Assembly (NCBI RefSeq): GCF_002251245.1
Contig: NZ_NPJG01000042.1
Coordinates: 1 to 64,000 of the forward strand
Direction: 5' to 3'
Source: Prevotella sp. P5-92
GTDB taxonomy: Bacteria; Bacteroidota; Bacteroidia; Bacteroidales; Bacteroidaceae
DNA: 64,000 nt
Below are positions 50,834-59,119 of this stretch, piece after piece. The stretch's first letter is position 1, and every line of letters begins with the position of its first letter. The notes under the pieces are model-generated. The model saw only the letters and a list, made by a program, of their open reading frames with translations. It was not told the origin of the DNA and made no database searches. The position numbers and the translations under genes are program-made.

Positions 50834-51829
50834 ATGAAAGGGAATTTTGGAAAGATTGTATTAATGGGTTTTATGGCGGTAGCCATGTGCTTTGCCGCTT
50901 GTTCTTCGGATGACGACAATGTAGAGACACCACCAGAGAATAACGGTAATGAAGAGGTGACCGACTCTACACTGACGGAGACGGAATGGGTTGTTGACAG
51001 TGCCGAGGTGTGGAGCGAGCGCGATGGAAACAGGATTTTTGGCATGATGTATCACAATCCTGCCACGACGAAGAAACAGCCGGCGGTGATACTCTCACAC
51101 AGCAGTTCGCTCACTCATGAGGCAATGTCGGGCTACTCCAAGGAGATAGCCAAGATAGGTTATGCTGCATATTGCTTTGACTTCTGTGGAGGTAGCGACA
51201 AGAGCAAGAGTGACGGGAAAACCGATGAAATGACTGTTTTCACCGAGGTGGAAGACCTGCGAGCTGTTGTTAAGACAGTGAAATCATTGGATTATATCGA
51301 TCCTTCTCGTGTATATCTGCTTGGCAGCAGCCAGGGCGGATTAGTGTCGGCTTTGCTTGCTGACGAGTGTCCCGATGACTTTGCCGGAATGATACTTTTC
51401 TATCCTGCGTTTAACATACCTGAAATGGTTAAGAAGTTCAGCGGATTTGGCGACTTGGGTAATTTCGGCGATTTCGGAGACTTTGGGGGTTTTGGCGACT
51501 GGGGCGACTTCGGAGATTTTGGTGGTATGATGTCGATGAGCGAGGCATATATCAACAGTATAAAGGACTTCGATGTATGGTCACATATCGGTAAGTTTCC
51601 GAAGCCAGTGTGCATTGTCCATGGCACTCAGGATATGATCGTTCCCATCTCCAATTCCGAGAAAGCCGTGGAACTCTATCCCACTGCAACCCTCAACAAA
51701 ATAGAAGGAGCTAATCACGGATTCAACACAGCTAACCTTGGCAGTATGGGTAGCTTGATGGGTGGTTCCGCCGACTACGACTCTGTAGTAATGCCAATAG
51801 TGGAAAGTTTCCTGAAATCAGGCAAATAA
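50834..51829 (+). CDS. Alpha/beta-hydrolase lipoprotein with Gly-Asp-Phe repeat insert
   Basis: 331 residues. Signal peptide with lipobox (MCFAAC, Cys22), acidic spacer, then an alpha/beta-hydrolase of the acyl-peptidase/dienelactone type. Catalytic Ser166 lies in GSSQG, Asp in HGTQDMIVP and His in GANHGF. Between core and Asp, at about 195-225, there is an unusual run of GDLGNFGDFGDFGGFGDWGD type, where a lid would sit. It would act on an ester or amide at the cell envelope. The stop is 2 bases from the start of the transporter downstream, so the two genes form an operon and may handle the same compound, for instance a bile-acid conjugate; this is inference. Confidence 0.8.
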   Translation: MKGNFGKIVLMGFMAVAMCFAACSSDDDNVETPPENNGNEEVTDSTLTETEWVVDSAEVWSERDGNRIFGMMYHNPATTKKQPAVILSHSSSLTHEAMSGYSKEIAKIGYAAYCFDFCGGSDKSKSDGKTDEMTVFTEVEDLRAVVKTVKSLDYIDPSRVYLLGSSQGGLVSALLADECPDDFAGMILFYPAFNIPEMVKKFSGFGDLGNFGDFGDFGGFGDWGDFGDFGGMMSMSEAYINSIKDFDVWSHIGKFPKPVCIVHGTQDMIVPISNSEKAVELYPTATLNKIEGANHGFNTANLGSMGSLMGGSADYDSVVMPIVESFLKSGK

Positions 51830-51831
51830 TA

Positions 51832-52827
51832 ATGAAAGAAACAGTGAAGGGGATGAGTGTATGGATGGCTTCACACTCATCGACATACGTAATAGCCGCA
51901 GCCGTTTTGGCTTTTCTGTTGCCCGACGTGTTCGGGTGGGTGAGGGGAGACGTGTCGAGCGTCATCCTCGGAGTGATAATGCTGACGATGGGACTGACCC
52001 TCTCGACTGAGGACTTCCGCATACTGTTCAGCCGTCCGTGGGACATCTTTATCGGTGCCTGTGCGCAGTTTACGCTGATGCCCCTGTTGGCCTATACTCT
52101 CACCCAAGTGTTTGGGCTCAATCCCTATCTCTCCATCGGCATCATACTCGTGGGTTGCTGCCCTGGCGGAGTGTCGAGCAATATCATGTCGTTCCTGTGC
52201 CGGGGCGACGTGGCGTTCTCTGTGGGCATGACCACCGCCTCCACCCTGTTGGCACCTTTTATGACTCCGCTATTAGTGTGGTGGCTTGCCGACACAAGGA
52301 TAGAGGTGGATACCCTCGGCATGTTCCGCGGCATATTGCTCATCACGATCATTCCCGTGGGCATTGGTTTCTTGGTCAACCAATATGCCAGTCGCCACAA
52401 GTGGTATGAGGATGTAAGGCAGATGATGCCGGGAGTGAGTGTCACGTGTCTTGCCTTGATAGTGGGTGGAGTGGTGTCGCAGGTAAAACCCCAACTGATG
52501 ATTCACGGTATGGGCCTGTTCCTGCTTATGCTTGCCGTGGTGTTCTGTCATAACACCCTCGGCTATTTGCTCGGCTATAACGTAGGCCGCCTTTTCCGTT
52601 TCTCGCTTGCCAAGAAGCGCACCATATCCATCGAGGTGGGAATGCAGAATGCCGGTATGGCCACTGTTCTTGCCACCGCCTTCTTTGCCAACGACGACAT
52701 CCTCGCCCGCAATCCCGAGGCCATTCTCTGCGTGGTGCCCTGCGCCATCAGCTGTGCCTATCACTCCATCTCGGGCACTGTGCTCGCCGGGATATACGTG
52801 AAGTATGACGAGAGGAAGAAGTCTTAG
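51832..52827 (+). CDS. BASS-family sodium-dependent transporter
   Basis: 331 residues with nine or ten hydrophobic helices. Family signatures are MLTMGLTLSTEDF (about 44-56), FTLMPLLAYTLTQVFG (about 78-93) and GCCPGGVSSNIMSFLCRGD (about 102-120), followed by TTASTLLAPFMTPLL; the crossing helices of the sodium site lie here. The bile acid:sodium symporter family moves bile acids, pantoate, pyruvate and other organic anions, so the substrate stays open. It is translated immediately after the hydrolase gene. The C-terminus is short and basic (YDERKKS). Confidence 0.87.
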   Translation: MKETVKGMSVWMASHSSTYVIAAAVLAFLLPDVFGWVRGDVSSVILGVIMLTMGLTLSTEDFRILFSRPWDIFIGACAQFTLMPLLAYTLTQVFGLNPYLSIGIILVGCCPGGVSSNIMSFLCRGDVAFSVGMTTASTLLAPFMTPLLVWWLADTRIEVDTLGMFRGILLITIIPVGIGFLVNQYASRHKWYEDVRQMMPGVSVTCLALIVGGVVSQVKPQLMIHGMGLFLLMLAVVFCHNTLGYLLGYNVGRLFRFSLAKKRTISIEVGMQNAGMATVLATAFFANDDILARNPEAILCVVPCAISCAYHSISGTVLAGIYVKYDERKKS

Positions 52828-52918
52828 TGAAAGAATTGCGCATTTTGGATATTTTGGCGAAAAGTTGCAATAACCAAGGATGAATACACAAGAGAAGTGG
52901 TATTCAGCCTTAGTGTTT

Positions 52919-52951
52919 GATAAGGTGGGAATAATTTGCTCCCACCTTATC
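52919..52951. terminator. Perfect 12-bp hairpin between the BASS gene and the aquaporin remnant
   Basis: GATAAGGTGGGA (52919-52930) pairs with TCCCACCTTATC (52940-52951) over a 9-base loop. It lies between converging transcripts; the T run is poor on both strands. Confidence 0.55.
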
Positions 52952-52968
52952 TAATATGATGTAGCGGA

Positions 52969-53064
52969 TTACTCCTTTACATCTATTACTTTCCATATTC
53001 CGGCAGCAAGAGCGGTACCGATGAATGGACCAACGATAAAGATCCAGAGGTTAGCGATGGCGGA
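52969..53064 (-). pseudogene. 3' remnant of an aquaporin (MIP family) gene
   Basis: Thirty-one residues on the minus strand, SAIANLWIFIVGPFIGTALA followed by AGIWKVIDVKE and a stop. The run LWIFIVGPFIGTALAA is the last membrane helix of AqpZ/GlpF-type channels. There is no start and the codon just before it is the TAA of lysO, so the fragment continues in frame after that stop. It looks like the junction left by a deletion that fused the ends of two neighbouring genes. Confidence 0.6.
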
Positions 53065-53688
53065 TTATAATGAGCAGAAGAAGGTGACGAGGAAGGGGAC
53101 GGAGAAATCGACACAGAAGCCATGGAAGATGGAGACCACGACATAAGTCTGGCCAGAGGCTCTGGTGATGATGGGGAGCGTGGTGTCCATGGTGGTGGCT
53201 CCACCGAGGGTGATGGGGGCGAGCTTGCCAAACCATCTTGCAAGTAGCGGGGCAAGGAGGAGGGTAAGAATCTCGCGCATGATGTTGGCAAGGAGGGCAA
53301 TGGTGCCGAGCTCTGGGCCGCGCATCTCGGTGATGAAGATAGAGGAGAGAGAGTAATAGCCGAATCCAGAGCCAATTGCCAAACAGTCGGTCAGCTGTCT
53401 GTCGGCAAGCAATGCCGATGCCGCCGTTGTGCCGGCAAGAGTGCCTACGATGGTCATTACGGGCAGAAGCATCAGCCGCGGATTGACACGCTTGAAGCTA
53501 CGGAGAATCTCCGCATCGCATCCTATGCTTATGCCTACGCAGAACATCAGTGCGCAAAGGGCGTAGTAGGAGAAGGAAGAGTGGGTGACGAGGTGAGTGA
53601 ACTCGGCAAGTCCCGCATTCGAGGCAGAGAAAAGGGCGAAGACGATGCCGAGGGCAAAGAATGTCACGATGATAAGACTGCCTTTCAT
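53065..53688 (-). CDS. lysO: LysO-family lysine exporter, C-terminal subunit
   Basis: 207 residues from MKGSLIIVTFFALG, with six or so membrane helices. Family motifs are VGISIGCD (about 43-50), a central GTLAGTTAAS, IGSGFGYYSLSSIFITE (about 102-118) and the end VTFFCSL. LysO (YbjE) exports L-lysine and toxic analogues such as thialysine. In E. coli one protein has both halves; here the ATG overlaps the stop of the N-terminal half by 4 bases (ATGA). The split arrangement is usual in Bacteroidetes. An aquaporin scrap follows the stop directly. Confidence 0.82.
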   Translation of the reverse strand: MKGSLIIVTFFALGIVFALFSASNAGLAEFTHLVTHSSFSYYALCALMFCVGISIGCDAEILRSFKRVNPRLMLLPVMTIVGTLAGTTAASALLADRQLTDCLAIGSGFGYYSLSSIFITEMRGPELGTIALLANIMREILTLLLAPLLARWFGKLAPITLGGATTMDTTLPIITRASGQTYVVVSIFHGFCVDFSVPFLVTFFCSL

Positions 53689-53957
53689 GCCTTGCCTCCT
53701 TTCGATACCTGTTTCCACAATAGCCATGCGGCAAACACGCTGCCTATGGAGCCGCCGATGGTGAGGATGAGAGCCTCAAGGCCGAGAGTCTGAAGTCCGG
53801 AAATGATTTTCGGGTTTGCTCCCACTTCCACTCCAAGCAAGAAGAGCAGTGCCCAGATGAGCACTGTGATGATATGGGAAACAAATCCCGTTTGCCGTCC
53901 CCTCAGCAAACGCCCTACAGCGATGCCGCAAAGCATGATACATACGATTATGAGCAT
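53685..53957 (-). CDS. LysO-family lysine exporter, N-terminal subunit
   Basis: 90 residues with three membrane helices (IIVCIMLCGIAVGRLL, IITVLIWALLFLLGVEVG and ALILTIGGSIGSVFAAWLLW). It corresponds to the N-terminal quarter of single-chain LysO (DUF340), including GVEVGANPKII, the family's first charged loop. Start codon coupling with the downstream half suggests that the two proteins are made together and assemble. Confidence 0.8.
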   Translation of the reverse strand: MLIIVCIMLCGIAVGRLLRGRQTGFVSHIITVLIWALLFLLGVEVGANPKIISGLQTLGLEALILTIGGSIGSVFAAWLLWKQVSKGGKA

Positions 53958-53980
53958 TGTTTGAACAGATGAAGTTGATG

Positions 53981-54031
53981 AAAAAGCGGCCTGCCATGCG
54001 CAAGTCTATATAAACAAACGCAGGCAGGCCG
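53981..54031 (-). terminator. Rho-independent terminator after the TonB-receptor operon
   Basis: CGGCCTGCC (53987-53995) pairs with GGCAGGCCG (54023-54031). On the minus strand the stem is followed by CTTTTTC. It ends the receptor transcript and separates it from lysO. Confidence 0.8.
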
Positions 54032-54066
54032 TAATTATTGTAATTTATGGGTGTTTTCAGCAATGG

Positions 54067-56610
54067 TCAGAGAGTTCCCTTATCCCAGTCGCGGTTGTCG
54101 ATCTTCTTTTCTACATTCTTTTGCTTGCCCGAGAAGATGTTGTAACTTACAGAGAGACAAACCATCGAGCGCTGGTCGGGTATCTCGTTCCAGTGGCGGA
54201 ATTGGAGGATGTCGTTGGGTAGTGTCTCTGACTCATAGTGCGGTGTGCGCAGGAAGAAGACACTCGTGAGCTGTACCCTAAGCTCCTTGTGCTGGTAGAA
54301 TGCGGAGAGCTCGCTGTTGTTCTCACACTTATGCAGGAATGGACCGTTGATGCTTTTCGTCACGGTGTTGTAATACCACGACGCTCCGAAGCGTCCCTTG
54401 CGGAAACCTATCTCCCAGTTGACGGGAAGTCGGAAGTGAGACTGGCGGCCTACAATGTCGCTCTTGTATGTGTCGTTCCATGCTCCAACATATACTCCGA
54501 TGGTGAAAAGCTCCGATTTGAACGGTTTCAGCTTGCCCCACACCATGCCGCCATACTGCAGTTCGTAGTTGCCGTTGAGCGGCGACATGACGATACAGCG
54601 GTCGTCGCCCACCTTGTCCCACTTGAAACTGCTGCAAATGGGGTTGGAGATATAATCCACGAGAGCCTGAGTGTAGAGTTCGAAATACGGATGCGAGAGA
54701 TTGAGCGAGAGTATGGCGCAGTTGTCGTTGCCCGACTCGAGATATGGATTTCCGGTCTCGATGAGTCCGGGGATGTATATTTTCGCGCTGTTGCTGAGTT
54801 GGGAGATTGACGGCAAGACGGGGTTTGACCTTACCTCCAGTTGCACCTGTCCGTTCTTGATGGGATAGGACAGCACGAGCTTTGGCGTGAAGTAGAACTT
54901 GGAGTAGTCGGTGACGTCGTTGTCGGTGTTGACGTATGTTCCTCCCACACCGAGGCGATAGGACAGTTTTCTGAGTTTTCCGCCGATTTCACCGTAGAAA
55001 TAGTGGTTGTCGTTATGAGACGTGTAGGCATACTCGTCGTAGTTGGAGAGCATGTTGCGTATCTTGTAGTCAGACTTGGCGAGAGTGGCCTTGTAGCCGA
55101 GCGAGAGATTAGTCGTGCCCCACGACTTGGCGTAGGCGAGTTCGCCGATGACAGAATACTTGTTGTTCTTGGCACGCATATCGTCGTCGATCAGCACTTT
55201 ATTAACATTCTCAGTCCACTGGCGGTTGTGGTCGTTCTGCGAGTTGTGGTAGTAAGTGCCGACAACATCCACGGTCAGTTCCTGGTTGTTTTTCATCTTC
55301 TTGTTGAGATAGAGGTCGAGTGAAGGGCCGAAGCTGCGCACTTTCCTCTCTTGTCTGCCTGTGCCGTCTTGCCAGAGTGGGTTGTTGTGAGCCTCGATGT
55401 CGTTGTCGGTGCGCCAGAATTGTGTGAACAAGTTTGGCGTGAACTTAGCCTGGAAGGTGATGTCGTCCTCTTTGGTGAAGGCATACTTGAGGTTGAAGTC
55501 CTGAGTGCAGTAGCCGAAGTGGTAGTTGCCGCGGTAGAGATAATCAGAAACTGCGGTTCCATCGGTGAAAACATACGAATCCTCGCTCTCGCAATTGGCA
55601 TTGTTGCGATACTGCATGCTATAGTCGAAGGCAATCTGGTGGTTGCCCTTGTTGTAGCGAACGTAAAGGTTAGAGTTGTTGAACGCCACCCATGCGGCCT
55701 GCATCACGTCGAATCCGGCAGCATATCCAGCGTCGAGCGGTTGCGTCTTGATGTTGATGAGTGTGCCCACATCAGCATATCGTGCCGGTGGAATGGTGAA
55801 ATATTCCACATTCTTTATCTTATCTACGGGAATAGACTTGAGGTCGTTGTCGGTAGCCTCGACACCATTGACAAGTATCTTTAGCGACTTGCCTGTCATG
55901 GTGTTGAGCTTGCCGCTGAGTGCGTCGAATCGCAGTCCGGGCAGTGAGGTGAGTATCTCCTGTGTCTGTCTTGCGTTCTTCTTCTGTTCGTCGGTGAAGG
56001 TGAAGATTGAGCGATCGACCTTATCCACGCGATGATGTCCTTTCACCACGATGCCGTTGATGGCATATTGGTCGCCCGTCATCTTTATTGTGCCTATCTC
56101 AGAGATATTCACGTTGCGTTCAATGGTTTTGTATCCAATGCAGGTGATGCGCATGATGGCCGTATTAGTGCTGCACGGAATGACGAAATGCCCGTTTTCG
56201 TTGCTCACGCCTCCGGTGATGAATGTGGAGTCGGCGATAGAGAAGAGCTGAATGTTGGCGAATGTCACTGGGCGGTTAGCTTCGTCGGTGAGTTGTCCGA
56301 TGAGTCGTCGGTCAGTCTTGTTGATACATTCGACGGTGATGAGGCTGTCGCCTATGTGCATGGCTATGGGGTAATAGCCAATGACGTCGCGCAAGGCGTC
56401 CACCACTGGGCGGTCGTCAATCTGTTTTGTCACGATGAAGTCTTCCAGTTCGTTGTATATGAAGCTGACGTGATAGAACGACGAAGCACGGTCGAGGTCG
56501 ATCAGCACCTTCGACATTGACTGGTCGTTATATGAGCGAGAAATGCGCTGTGCTTCCGCCTTCGACGGGCAAAGGGCGAGGAGCAAGAATATGATGATAG
56601 ATATAGTCAT
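54067..56610 (-). CDS. TonB-dependent receptor with N-terminal signalling domain
   Basis: 847 residues. A signal peptide (ending KAEA|QRI) precedes a secretin/TonB short N-terminal (STN) signalling domain (about 25-100, LIDLDRASSFYHVSFIYNEL), a carboxypeptidase-regulatory-like fold (about 105-190, GQLTDEANRPVTFANIQLFS) and the plug (about 195-300: TQEILTSLPGLRFDALSGKL, ILVNGVEA). The outer-membrane beta-barrel fills the rest. The STN domain with the sigma and anti-sigma genes upstream makes a cell-surface signalling receptor. It starts 4 bases after the anti-sigma stop. The ligand is unknown; iron chelates or glycans are usual. Confidence 0.9.
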   Translation of the reverse strand: MTISIIIFLLLALCPSKAEAQRISRSYNDQSMSKVLIDLDRASSFYHVSFIYNELEDFIVTKQIDDRPVVDALRDVIGYYPIAMHIGDSLITVECINKTDRRLIGQLTDEANRPVTFANIQLFSIADSTFITGGVSNENGHFVIPCSTNTAIMRITCIGYKTIERNVNISEIGTIKMTGDQYAINGIVVKGHHRVDKVDRSIFTFTDEQKKNARQTQEILTSLPGLRFDALSGKLNTMTGKSLKILVNGVEATDNDLKSIPVDKIKNVEYFTIPPARYADVGTLINIKTQPLDAGYAAGFDVMQAAWVAFNNSNLYVRYNKGNHQIAFDYSMQYRNNANCESEDSYVFTDGTAVSDYLYRGNYHFGYCTQDFNLKYAFTKEDDITFQAKFTPNLFTQFWRTDNDIEAHNNPLWQDGTGRQERKVRSFGPSLDLYLNKKMKNNQELTVDVVGTYYHNSQNDHNRQWTENVNKVLIDDDMRAKNNKYSVIGELAYAKSWGTTNLSLGYKATLAKSDYKIRNMLSNYDEYAYTSHNDNHYFYGEIGGKLRKLSYRLGVGGTYVNTDNDVTDYSKFYFTPKLVLSYPIKNGQVQLEVRSNPVLPSISQLSNSAKIYIPGLIETGNPYLESGNDNCAILSLNLSHPYFELYTQALVDYISNPICSSFKWDKVGDDRCIVMSPLNGNYELQYGGMVWGKLKPFKSELFTIGVYVGAWNDTYKSDIVGRQSHFRLPVNWEIGFRKGRFGASWYYNTVTKSINGPFLHKCENNSELSAFYQHKELRVQLTSVFFLRTPHYESETLPNDILQFRHWNEIPDQRSMVCLSVSYNIFSGKQKNVEKKIDNRDWDKGTL

Positions 56611-56613
56611 GAT

Positions 56614-57201
56614 TTATTCCACTTCGAGAGTGTCTCCGTTAATTTTTATGTTTATTTTTTCAAAGCTGTTGAGCTCCTCTATGATTTTCTCCATTGGCTT
56701 GTTAGTGTCGAGTTTGTAGTACAGTCTCAGTTCTTTTGCCTTGTCTGAGAGATAAGTCACCTTTACGTCATACGCATTAGCCAAGTCGTTGACTATCTGG
56801 AAGAGAGAGGCGTTCTCGTAAGTCCTCACTGCGGGAGCCGGTTCGATGACACGTATTGCTGGCTGCATGTCGCGCGCTGGACGTTGGGTGTCGGCTGCAG
56901 ATGTGGTTTCGGTCTGTTGCTGGCTTTGTTCAGCTGGTCTTACTATTCTTACGGTGGCGTAAGCCAAGCCCGAAATGAGGCATACGGCGATGGCTATGGC
57001 AGCCGCCTTATTCTGTATTAAAGAGAGAAGCGGCTTGTGTCGTCTCGGCTTTGCTTCGGCCTGCATGGCAGCGTTGAGATAGCATATAGTCTTATATGTG
57101 TCTCTGCCTTCAGCGTCGTCAATGAGCAGTGAGCGAAGTTCGTCTTCGCTGTATCGCTCAGGATGTTCTATCATATCGATAATTTTCTCTGTTTTGTCCA
57201 T
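56614..57201 (-). CDS. DUF4974/FecR-like anti-sigma protein lacking the FecR core
   Basis: 195 residues. A cytoplasmic N-terminus (1-65, MDKTEKIIDMIEHPERYSED), one membrane helix (about 67-86) and a periplasmic tail. After a Gln/Thr/Pro-rich linker (90-122) comes only a DUF4974 domain (about 125-195, ENASLFQIVNDLANAYDVKV and LNSFEKINIKINGDTLEVE), which normally follows a FecR domain. The roughly 100-residue FecR beta domain is absent. Its position between ECF sigma factor and receptor, 15 bases after the former, identifies it as the anti-sigma link. DUF4974 and the receptor's STN domain share a fold, so direct contact is plausible. Confidence 0.8.
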   Translation of the reverse strand: MDKTEKIIDMIEHPERYSEDELRSLLIDDAEGRDTYKTICYLNAAMQAEAKPRRHKPLLSLIQNKAAAIAIAVCLISGLAYATVRIVRPAEQSQQQTETTSAADTQRPARDMQPAIRVIEPAPAVRTYENASLFQIVNDLANAYDVKVTYLSDKAKELRLYYKLDTNKPMEKIIEELNSFEKINIKINGDTLEVE

Positions 57202-57216
57202 GATAAATGATGTTTT

Positions 57217-57720
57217 TTACAAATTGTTAAATTCCATTCTCAGTTTTCTTATTCCCTGTGCCAGATGTTTATACACTGCCGTTTCGCTGATGCCGAGCAT
57301 AGTGGCAATCTCCCGGTATTTCAGTTTCTGCTGGTAGTGCATTCTTATTATCCGTGCGGTCTGTGGAGTGAGTTTAGAGCTGATGAAGTGGGAGATCTTC
57401 TCCAACTTGTCGTCGGTATCTTCTGGAGGCTGATAGTCGATGGTGTCGTCAAGTCTCGCGAGTTGCTTGACGCGTTGGGCGATGGTCTTTCGTCGTAGTA
57501 TGTTGTAACACTTGTTACGCAAACAAGTCATGAGCATGGCCTCGGCATTGTCGTCGGGCAGACGTATCTTGCCGCTTGCCACATCGGCAAACACGTCGCC
57601 TACGACATCCTCAGCCTCAGTCGCATCTCCCACGATGAGGCGTGCGACGATGTTCATTTTTGCTGCATACGTTATAAACAGCTCTCCGGAATCAATATTG
57701 ATATTCATACTTTGTTTCAC
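57217..57720 (-). CDS. ECF sigma-70 factor
   Basis: 167 residues. Region 2 (about 12-75) has YAAKMNIVARLIVGDATEAEDVVGDVF, and region 4 (about 110-165) has TARIIRMHYQQKLKYREIAT then MLGISETAVYKHLAQG, a clear helix-turn-helix. It would direct transcription of the anti-sigma and receptor genes when the receptor binds its ligand. It is the first gene of the minus-strand triad. The start MKQSMNINIDSG could also be the second Met, four residues later. Confidence 0.92.
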   Translation of the reverse strand: MKQSMNINIDSGELFITYAAKMNIVARLIVGDATEAEDVVGDVFADVASGKIRLPDDNAEAMLMTCLRNKCYNILRRKTIAQRVKQLARLDDTIDYQPPEDTDDKLEKISHFISSKLTPQTARIIRMHYQQKLKYREIATMLGISETAVYKHLAQGIRKLRMEFNNL

Positions 57721-57918
57721 TCTTTTTTGTCATTATAACAATCGAGAACCGAAAAACCTAACCCCTTTCAGAGGCAAAAATACATCTTTTTTCGAAAAAA
57801 AGCAGTGTTTTATTAAAAAAAGTGTGAAATATGTGTAGTTTTTGGTGCGTTTGTTACGTCAAACGGATAGAATTACAGTTTTGGAATTGTATAACATTAT
57901 TTATTATATAAAGAAAAA

Positions 57919-58866
57919 ATGGAAGAAAAGAAAGAATTTGCCTTCAGTGGCATTACGCTTAATGGTTTTTTGATGCTCTTTGTATCTTTGTTGTTGACTT
58001 TCGGGTCGATAGGAATAGCCATATGGGCAGGTATTGAAGAATTGTTTGCTATACTGACGTTTGCTATCATCCTGTTTGTGATAAGCATAATAGTGTGGTG
58101 TGGTTTCCTTCAGCTCGAACCCAACGAAGCCCGCGTACTGCTCTTCTTCGGAAAGTATCGTGGCACGTTCACCCGCACGGGCTATTACTGGGTAAACCCG
58201 TTCCTCACGGTGAAGAAGCTCTCGCTTCGTGCCCGTAATCTCGACGCCGAACCCATCAAGGTGAACGACAAGACCGGAAATCCCGTGATGATAGGTTTGA
58301 TGCTCGTATGGAAGCTCAGCGACACATATAAGGCAATGTTTGAAATCGACTCGCAGACTATAGCTGGCGATCCCACAAAGAACGCCAATGCCCTTGGCGC
58401 CAGCGTGGCTGGAGTGATGCAGGCATTTGAGAATTTCGTCAAGATACAGAGCGATGCAGCCTTGCGCGAGGTGGCAGGCCAGTATGCTTACGACGAGGAG
58501 AACGACTCAGAGGCCATCACCCTCCGTGACGGTGGCGACGAGATCAACCGCCAGTTGGAGGCCAAGCTCGACGAACGTCTGTCGATGGCGGGTATTGAGG
58601 TGGTTGAAGCCCGCATCAACTATCTTGCTTATGCGCCAGAGATAGCCGCCGTGATGCTGCGTCGTCAGCAGGCCAGCGCCATCATCTCTGCTCGCGAGAA
58701 GATAGTAGAGGGAGCCGTGTCGATGGTGAAGATGGCCCTTGACAAACTTGCCGACGACAATGTGGTCACCCTCGACGACGATCGTAAGGCAGCCATGGTG
58801 AGCAATCTTATGGTAGTGCTTTGCGGCGACGACTCGGCACAGCCAGTAGTAAACACCGGAGCATAA
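57919..58866 (+). CDS. SPFH/Band 7 membrane protein
   Basis: 315 residues. Two membrane helices (about 15-38 and 42-63) precede the SPFH domain (about 70-280): LEPNEARVLLFFGKYRGTFT, GYYWVNPF and VNDKTGNPVMIGLMLVWKL. The C-terminal part holds MLRRQQASAIISAREKIVEGA, the family's helical oligomerisation region. Such proteins form membrane rings and organise proteases or lipid domains. It is followed by a strong terminator and so is a single gene; the zinc metallopeptidase downstream has its own leader. Confidence 0.88.
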   Translation: MEEKKEFAFSGITLNGFLMLFVSLLLTFGSIGIAIWAGIEELFAILTFAIILFVISIIVWCGFLQLEPNEARVLLFFGKYRGTFTRTGYYWVNPFLTVKKLSLRARNLDAEPIKVNDKTGNPVMIGLMLVWKLSDTYKAMFEIDSQTIAGDPTKNANALGASVAGVMQAFENFVKIQSDAALREVAGQYAYDEENDSEAITLRDGGDEINRQLEAKLDERLSMAGIEVVEARINYLAYAPEIAAVMLRRQQASAIISAREKIVEGAVSMVKMALDKLADDNVVTLDDDRKAAMVSNLMVVLCGDDSAQPVVNTGA

Positions 58867-58895
58867 GTAGGGTTTACGATATTCTGCATATTTTC

Positions 58896-58938
58896 AGTCC
58901 CATATCCTTCATAAGGCCGGATATGGGACTTTGTTTTT
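58896..58938 (+). terminator. Rho-independent terminator of the SPFH gene
   Basis: AGTCCCATATCC (58896-58907) pairs perfectly with GGATATGGGACT (58919-58930), followed by TTTGTTTTT. Confidence 0.92.
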
Positions 58939-59040
58939 ATCTTTTTTCTTAAAGGAACTTAAATTCTTTGTTTTTTATGCCCTCGTCTATTGCAAAATAA
59001 TGATTATTTTCCGACCTTTGCATGAGACAACAGAGAAATC

Positions 59041-59104
59041 AACTCGTTAACTCGTCAACTTGTTAACTTGTCAACTTGTAAACTTATCAACTCGTCAACT
59101 AACA
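59041..59104. repeat. 8-bp tandem repeat (AACTYGTY) x 7-8 in a 5' leader
   Basis: Successive 8-base units AACTCGTT, AACTCGTC, AACTTGTT, AACTTGTC, AACTTGTA, AACTTATC, AACTCGTC and a partial last one. The array ends 16 bases before the start codon of the metallopeptidase at 59120. Confidence 0.9.
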
Positions 59105-59119
59105 AAATAATTATAATAT

